A stretch of 8,472 bases of DNA from an uncultured Methanobrevibacter sp. GTDB taxonomy: Archaea; Methanobacteriota; Methanobacteria; Methanobacteriales; Methanobacteriaceae. Shown in pieces: positions 5,707 to 8,472 of the stretch. The first letter of the stretch is position 1; every line of letters begins with the position of its first letter. The position numbers were made by a program, and so were the translations under genes. Location of the stretch: NCBI RefSeq assembly GCF_900316895.1, contig NZ_ONER01000063.1:1-8472 (forward strand). The letters are read 5' to 3'. A model generated the notes under the pieces. That model was not told the origin of the DNA. It did not search any database and saw only the letters and a list, made by a program, of their open reading frames with translations.

Positions 5707-7041
5707 TTATTCTTCCTTTGGAGCTTCCTTGTCCAGCTGGAACTTCTTTCGTCCGTAGCATGACAATGGGTTGTTTATTCCCTTGCAGGACTTGTCCGGA
5801 TGGCAAAGGTTAGGAAGGTGTATCTTTATTTTTTCACAGCTCATAGGAGTGTACCATTTTGTTTCACCCTCATGGTTAATGTCAACGCGCTCATGCATTC
5901 CGAAACCTAATTTTGATATGATGTTTATCTTTTCCTGTGGCTGGTCGTCAAAAAGAGGTGGACTACAGTTGTCTGCTGCATCAAAAATCAGAGGCAAAAT
6001 CTCATTTTCAGTGATTGACAAATCAGGATCCATATCGGATACCTTGACTGTTTCATCGGATGCGAAAATTCTCGGATAGAGCCTTGCATATGATGCAAAT
6101 GATGTTAAAAGAAGTACGATTGCATCGTTACGTCCTCCTGAAGAGACTCCTTCGACTGTTGCTTTTATGCATGGCGGGAATGCGTCAGGGTTAAGTTTTC
6201 CTGCCTGAACTGTTCCGTATATTCCTCCGCTTCCTGCATAGTACTGGTTGTATTTGCTGATTTCTTCAGGTATGAATTCCTTTAGGTCCTCGCCGATTTT
6301 AATAATTGCAGGATGCATTTCGACTCTTGCTGACATTTCCTTGATTCGTGCAAGGTATTCCTCGGTTTTCTGCATTATCAGTCTTGAAAGAATCTGTTCC
6401 TTGACGCTGTCACCTATAAGTATATTATACATTCTCTCAGGGCTTCTGTCTGTAAATTCATCACCGAAACGGTACAGGAAATCTTCCTGCTGCAATACAA
6501 TGTCTCCCTCATCTATCAACAAATCAGTAAGCTTGAGCTTTTTGCTTGCAATCACTTCGCTTAGGGATTTCCATCCAATTGCACCGTCGACTTTGACCTC
6601 ATCAAGCACTTCGTCGATTATTTCCGCCCTTGACATTGGAGGTATCTTAGCCAAACGCTCTAAAATAAGTGCTCCCTGGGATTCTATGAAGAGTCTTGTT
6701 TCACGTGAACCTAGGTTGAACTGTATGGCGATTGCCTGGCATAATATATGGAATGTCACCACATCCTGGGCATAGAGGTCCTGATTGGTGAGGTATTCAA
6801 ATTCTGCCTGTGTGAAATTGGTGTTGTTCTTTTTCTCGATTGCCCAGAGCATTCGTTTCATGCATAGGTCATACAATGATTTTGGAATCAGGGAATCATC
6901 TGAAAACCTCTGGTTGGTTGTGCGGATGCATATGTCTATCAGTGATTCGTCTTCATCAAATATCTGATTGAGATCTCCGTATTCCCTTATAATTAGTCTT
7001 CCTTCATCGGATAATGGATTTATGAATGAAACTTCTGCCAT
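5707..7041 (-). CDS. priL: DNA primase large subunit, iron-sulfur protein
   Basis: PriL is the non-catalytic subunit of the archaeal/eukaryal-type primase, guiding initiation and primer length with PriS. The 444 residues comprise a helical N-terminal domain and a C-terminal 4Fe-4S domain. The four ligands expected from eukaryotic PRIM2 are present: C291 (FPPCIK), C402 (SCEKIKI), C413 (NLCHP) and C428 (SCYGRKKFQ). Two further cysteines, C359 and C419, lie nearby and are probably not ligands. The motif SSGGRNDAIVLLLTSFASYAR (300-320, including the conserved GGR) follows the first ligand as in other PriL proteins. No Shine-Dalgarno site precedes the ATG; a TATA-like box lies about 27 nt upstream. 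The gene is on the same strand as priS but separated from it by the acidic-protein/protease pair. Confidence 0.94.
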   Translation of the reverse strand: MAEVSFINPLSDEGRLIIREYGDLNQIFDEDESLIDICIRTTNQRFSDDSLIPKSLYDLCMKRMLWAIEKKNNTNFTQAEFEYLTNQDLYAQDVVTFHILCQAIAIQFNLGSRETRLFIESQGALILERLAKIPPMSRAEIIDEVLDEVKVDGAIGWKSLSEVIASKKLKLTDLLIDEGDIVLQQEDFLYRFGDEFTDRSPERMYNILIGDSVKEQILSRLIMQKTEEYLARIKEMSARVEMHPAIIKIGEDLKEFIPEEISKYNQYYAGSGGIYGTVQAGKLNPDAFPPCIKATVEGVSSGGRNDAIVLLLTSFASYARLYPRIFASDETVKVSDMDPDLSITENEILPLIFDAADNCSPPLFDDQPQEKINIISKLGFGMHERVDINHEGETKWYTPMSCEKIKIHLPNLCHPDKSCKGINNPLSCYGRKKFQLDKEAPKEE

Positions 7042-7062
7042 GCTTTTAACTTTTTATTTTAT

Positions 7063-7072
7063 GTTTTAAATA
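7063..7072 (-). promoter_or_regulatory. Candidate priL TATA box, leaderless geometry
   Basis: On the - strand TATTTAAAAC is centred about 27 nt before the priL ATG, and no GGTG site precedes the ATG. This matches the pattern at cofH and priS. The box directly abuts the AGCTA/TAGCT dyad. Confidence 0.45.
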
Positions 7073-7086
7073 GCTAACTAATAGCT
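7072..7086. repeat. Short dyad next to the priL TATA box
   Basis: AGCTA (7072-7076) and TAGCT (7082-7086) form an inverted repeat around ACTAA. The same stretch reads as a direct repeat of AATAGCT with an 11-nt period (7069-7075 and 7080-7086), about one helical turn. On the - strand it lies immediately upstream of the priL TATA box, where the BRE and regulators bind. It is short enough to be chance. Confidence 0.3.
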
Positions 7087-7152
7087 GAAATCAATATTGG
7101 TTCAGGTATGGACAGTTGAATTTTTAGGTGAGTCGAGAAAAGATTTAACGTT

Positions 7153-7200
7153 AAAAAAAATAAGAAAGTTCTAGATTTGATTATAAATAATCAAACCTAG
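7153..7200 (-). terminator. Terminator of the adhesin-like gene
   Basis: A 14-bp inverted repeat (7171-7184 and 7187-7200) with a 2-nt centre begins 8 nt after the adhesin stop. The single non-matching pair (7175/7196) is G-U in the - strand RNA but A-C in the + strand RNA, so the stem is continuous only in the adhesin transcript. A run of eight Us (A-run 7153-7160) follows 10 nt later. The hairpin, U-tract and direction all agree. Confidence 0.7.
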
Positions 7201-7208
7201 CAAAGAAA

Positions 7209-8472
7209 CTATTTTATAACAACTTTGATGCTTTTTGTGATTGCCGAATATGTTGAATCTCCGGCAAACTTGATTTTGCAGACGTGTTTTCCTTTTTTGG
7301 TTAATTTGATCTTGGCTGTTGCAACACCTTTCTTATTGGTTTTCACAATGTATTTTTTACCTTTGATGGTAAATGTCACTTTTTTGCCCTTGAGGACTTT
7401 GCCCCTGCTGGTTTTAAGTGTTGCAGTAAGCTTTTTGGTTTTAGCCTTAGCCTTGAATGTCTTTTTGGAGCTTGTAAGTTTAGGTTTCTGCTTGTTGACC
7501 TTGATGCTGGCTGAAGCGGATGAACCTAAATATTTTTTGCTTCCAGCAAAGGAAATTGTTGCCTTATAGGTACCTGCCTTTTTGATGTTGACCTGCACGC
7601 TGGCAATACCGTCTGACTTGGTTTGAACAGTGTATACGACATTATTCAATGTAATCTTAACGGTTTGTCCGGCCAAAGGATTATTGTTGCTGTCCTTTAA
7701 GGTCACGGTGAAATACTGTCCTTTATTGCCGTCAACAGCTGCATCGATGGCAGTTGTCACCATATTGTTTGCAACAATCACTGTCGGGAACTTCTTGGCA
7801 GTCACGCTGATGCTTAAGTTGTTGTTGGATTCGTTTAAATCGATTTCATTGGCATTGACGGATACGCTGTTTATGATATCATTGTATTCGATAACCTCTA
7901 GGGTTAAAACCAGACTGCATGAATCTTTAGAGCTTAAATTGCCGATTTCCCAGATATTGCTTGTGTTGTCGAAGCTTCCGTCTGCACTGATGAATTTTAC
8001 AAATTCGCTTAAGGCCACATGGACATTAACGCCGCTTGCATTACAAGGCCCGTCATTTACAACAGTCATTGTAAATGCAATGAGGTCTCCAATGTTTTCA
8101 AATGATGTGAGATTTGAGACACCACTTATTTTCAAATCAATGACCGGAATGGCTTTTAAGTTTGCACTTGCCTTGTTGTTTTCAGCATTGCTGTCGTTTT
8201 CACGGGATGTTACTGTAAATTCGGTTGTTAAAGCTTCGAGACTTTCCACAGTTGCATTTAATGAGAGTGTAATTGCATTTTCACTGCCTGCTCCAAGGCT
8301 GGAAATTTTCCAGATGCCGTTTCCGGTATATGATGCATCGGTTGAGTGTGCATTCATGCCGCTAGGAATGGCTGCTGTCACGGTAATGTCGGTTGCAGCG
8401 CTTGGGCCGTTGTTGCTGACTGTGATTGTATATGTGACTGTGTCTGCGTAATGTGGAGTTGAGTTGTCAACG
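7209..8472 (-). CDS. Adhesin-like surface protein with DUF11 and Ig-like repeats, C-terminal part
   Basis: The frame is open from the window edge, so only the last 420 residues are visible and the N-terminus with any signal peptide lies beyond 8472. In order there are two DUF11-type repeats (about residues 1-90 and 91-215; marks are TYTITVSNNGPSAATDITVT and FTMTVVNDGPCNASGVNVHV, each followed by an IW(K/E)I(S/G)xL core), then two Ig-like domains (about 216-328 and 329-420). The Ig-like domains share a GxAxxxxxxxKxGxxxxxIxFAG pattern. This layout matches the large adhesin-like proteins of Methanobrevibacter, which are exported and contact other cells or surfaces. The last domain is extremely lysine-rich, with no membrane anchor or sortase-like signal, so binding to the pseudomurein wall by charge is a reasonable guess. 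An internal GTG at 8381 is not the start, because repeat homology continues upstream. Confidence 0.88.
   Translation of the reverse strand, partial: VDNSTPHYADTVTYTITVSNNGPSAATDITVTAAIPSGMNAHSTDASYTGNGIWKISSLGAGSENAITLSLNATVESLEALTTEFTVTSRENDSNAENNKASANLKAIPVIDLKISGVSNLTSFENIGDLIAFTMTVVNDGPCNASGVNVHVALSEFVKFISADGSFDNTSNIWEIGNLSSKDSCSLVLTLEVIEYNDIINSVSVNANEIDLNESNNNLSISVTAKKFPTVIVANNMVTTAIDAAVDGNKGQYFTVTLKDSNNNPLAGQTVKITLNNVVYTVQTKSDGIASVQVNIKKAGTYKATISFAGSKKYLGSSASASIKVNKQKPKLTSSKKTFKAKAKTKKLTATLKTSRGKVLKGKKVTFTIKGKKYIVKTNKKGVATAKIKLTKKGKHVCKIKFAGDSTYSAITKSIKVVIK

Noticed and set aside
5692..5726. Imperfect direct repeat CTTTGGGGCTT / CTTTGGAGCTT at the protease/priL junction
   Set aside because: Short, with one copy in each gene's coding end; no hairpin or promoter logic attaches to it, so it is probably chance.
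5732..5741. 10-bp palindrome TCCAGCTGGA near the priL stop as a terminator
   Set aside because: A loop of at least 4 nt would leave only a 3-bp stem, no strong U-tract follows, and it encodes ordinary PriL residues.
6248..6775. + strand open frame of 175 residues inside priL
   Set aside because: Ser/Ile/Leu-rich shadow of PriL codons with no motif, while PriL is supported by all four cluster cysteines.
7144..7155. Palindrome TTTAACGTTAAA after the adhesin terminator
   Set aside because: A 12-bp AT-rich palindrome is easily found by chance in such DNA, and it partly overlaps the terminator U-tract.
7225..8451. Long + strand open frames (7225-7569 and 7630-8451) opposite the adhesin-like gene
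   Set aside because: Their hydrophobic translations mirror the Thr/Lys/Asn-rich adhesin codons on the other strand. The - strand frame shows clear DUF11 and Ig-like repeats and its own terminator.

Overview
The window reads as core chromosome of a methanogenic archaeon, most likely a Methanobrevibacter-like member of the Methanobacteriales. It carries genes for coenzyme M synthesis (comD/comE), coenzyme F420 synthesis (cofH) and both subunits of the archaeal/eukaryal-type primase. It also has archaeal TATA boxes, GGTGAT-type ribosome binding sites, an AT-rich composition and the end of a large adhesin-like surface protein with DUF11 and Ig-like repeats. The genus is inferred from gene content and style, not from a marker gene.

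Layout. Bases 33-287 (+) encode a small two-helix membrane protein. It converges on comE (284-820, -) and comD (825-1316, -), which form a translationally coupled pair for sulfopyruvate decarboxylase; the convergent ends overlap inside a perfect 30-bp palindrome. A divergent promoter region (1317-1459) separates comDE from cofH (1460-2578, +), which is followed 11 nt later by a thymidylate-kinase-like gene (2590-3162, +). That gene meets, tail to tail, a small unknown gene (3164-3421, -) lying directly downstream of priS (3424-4401, -). A second divergent promoter region (4402-4497) leads to a two-gene + strand cassette: an acidic protein of unknown function (4498-5013) and a seven-helix CPBP/PrsW-like membrane protease homologue (5022-5705). 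This cassette lies between priS and priL (5707-7041, -). A 167-bp gap with the priL promoter and a strong terminator follows. The window ends inside the adhesin-like gene (7209 to beyond 8472, -). No gene-free stretch exceeds 300 bases.

How the genes work together. ComD and ComE form one TPP enzyme making sulfoacetaldehyde for coenzyme M. CofH makes part of the F420 chromophore. PriS and PriL form the primase heterodimer. The functional links of the kinase-like protein, the 85-residue protein and the acidic-protein/protease pair are unknown.

Expression signals fall into two classes. Genes at the head of a transcript (cofH, priS, the acidic gene, priL) lack a Shine-Dalgarno site and have a TATA-like box about 25-30 nt before the ATG, which suggests leaderless or very short-leader mRNAs. 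Internal operon genes carry GGTG-type sites. comD is an exception, with both a leader and a site. All three convergent gene pairs are packed to within 1 nt or overlap.

I found no CRISPR array, tRNA, rRNA, insertion sequence or replication origin. Most of the window is ordinary methanogen core. The least explained parts are the acidic-protein/protease cassette splitting the primase genes and the kinase-like gene with an altered P-loop.
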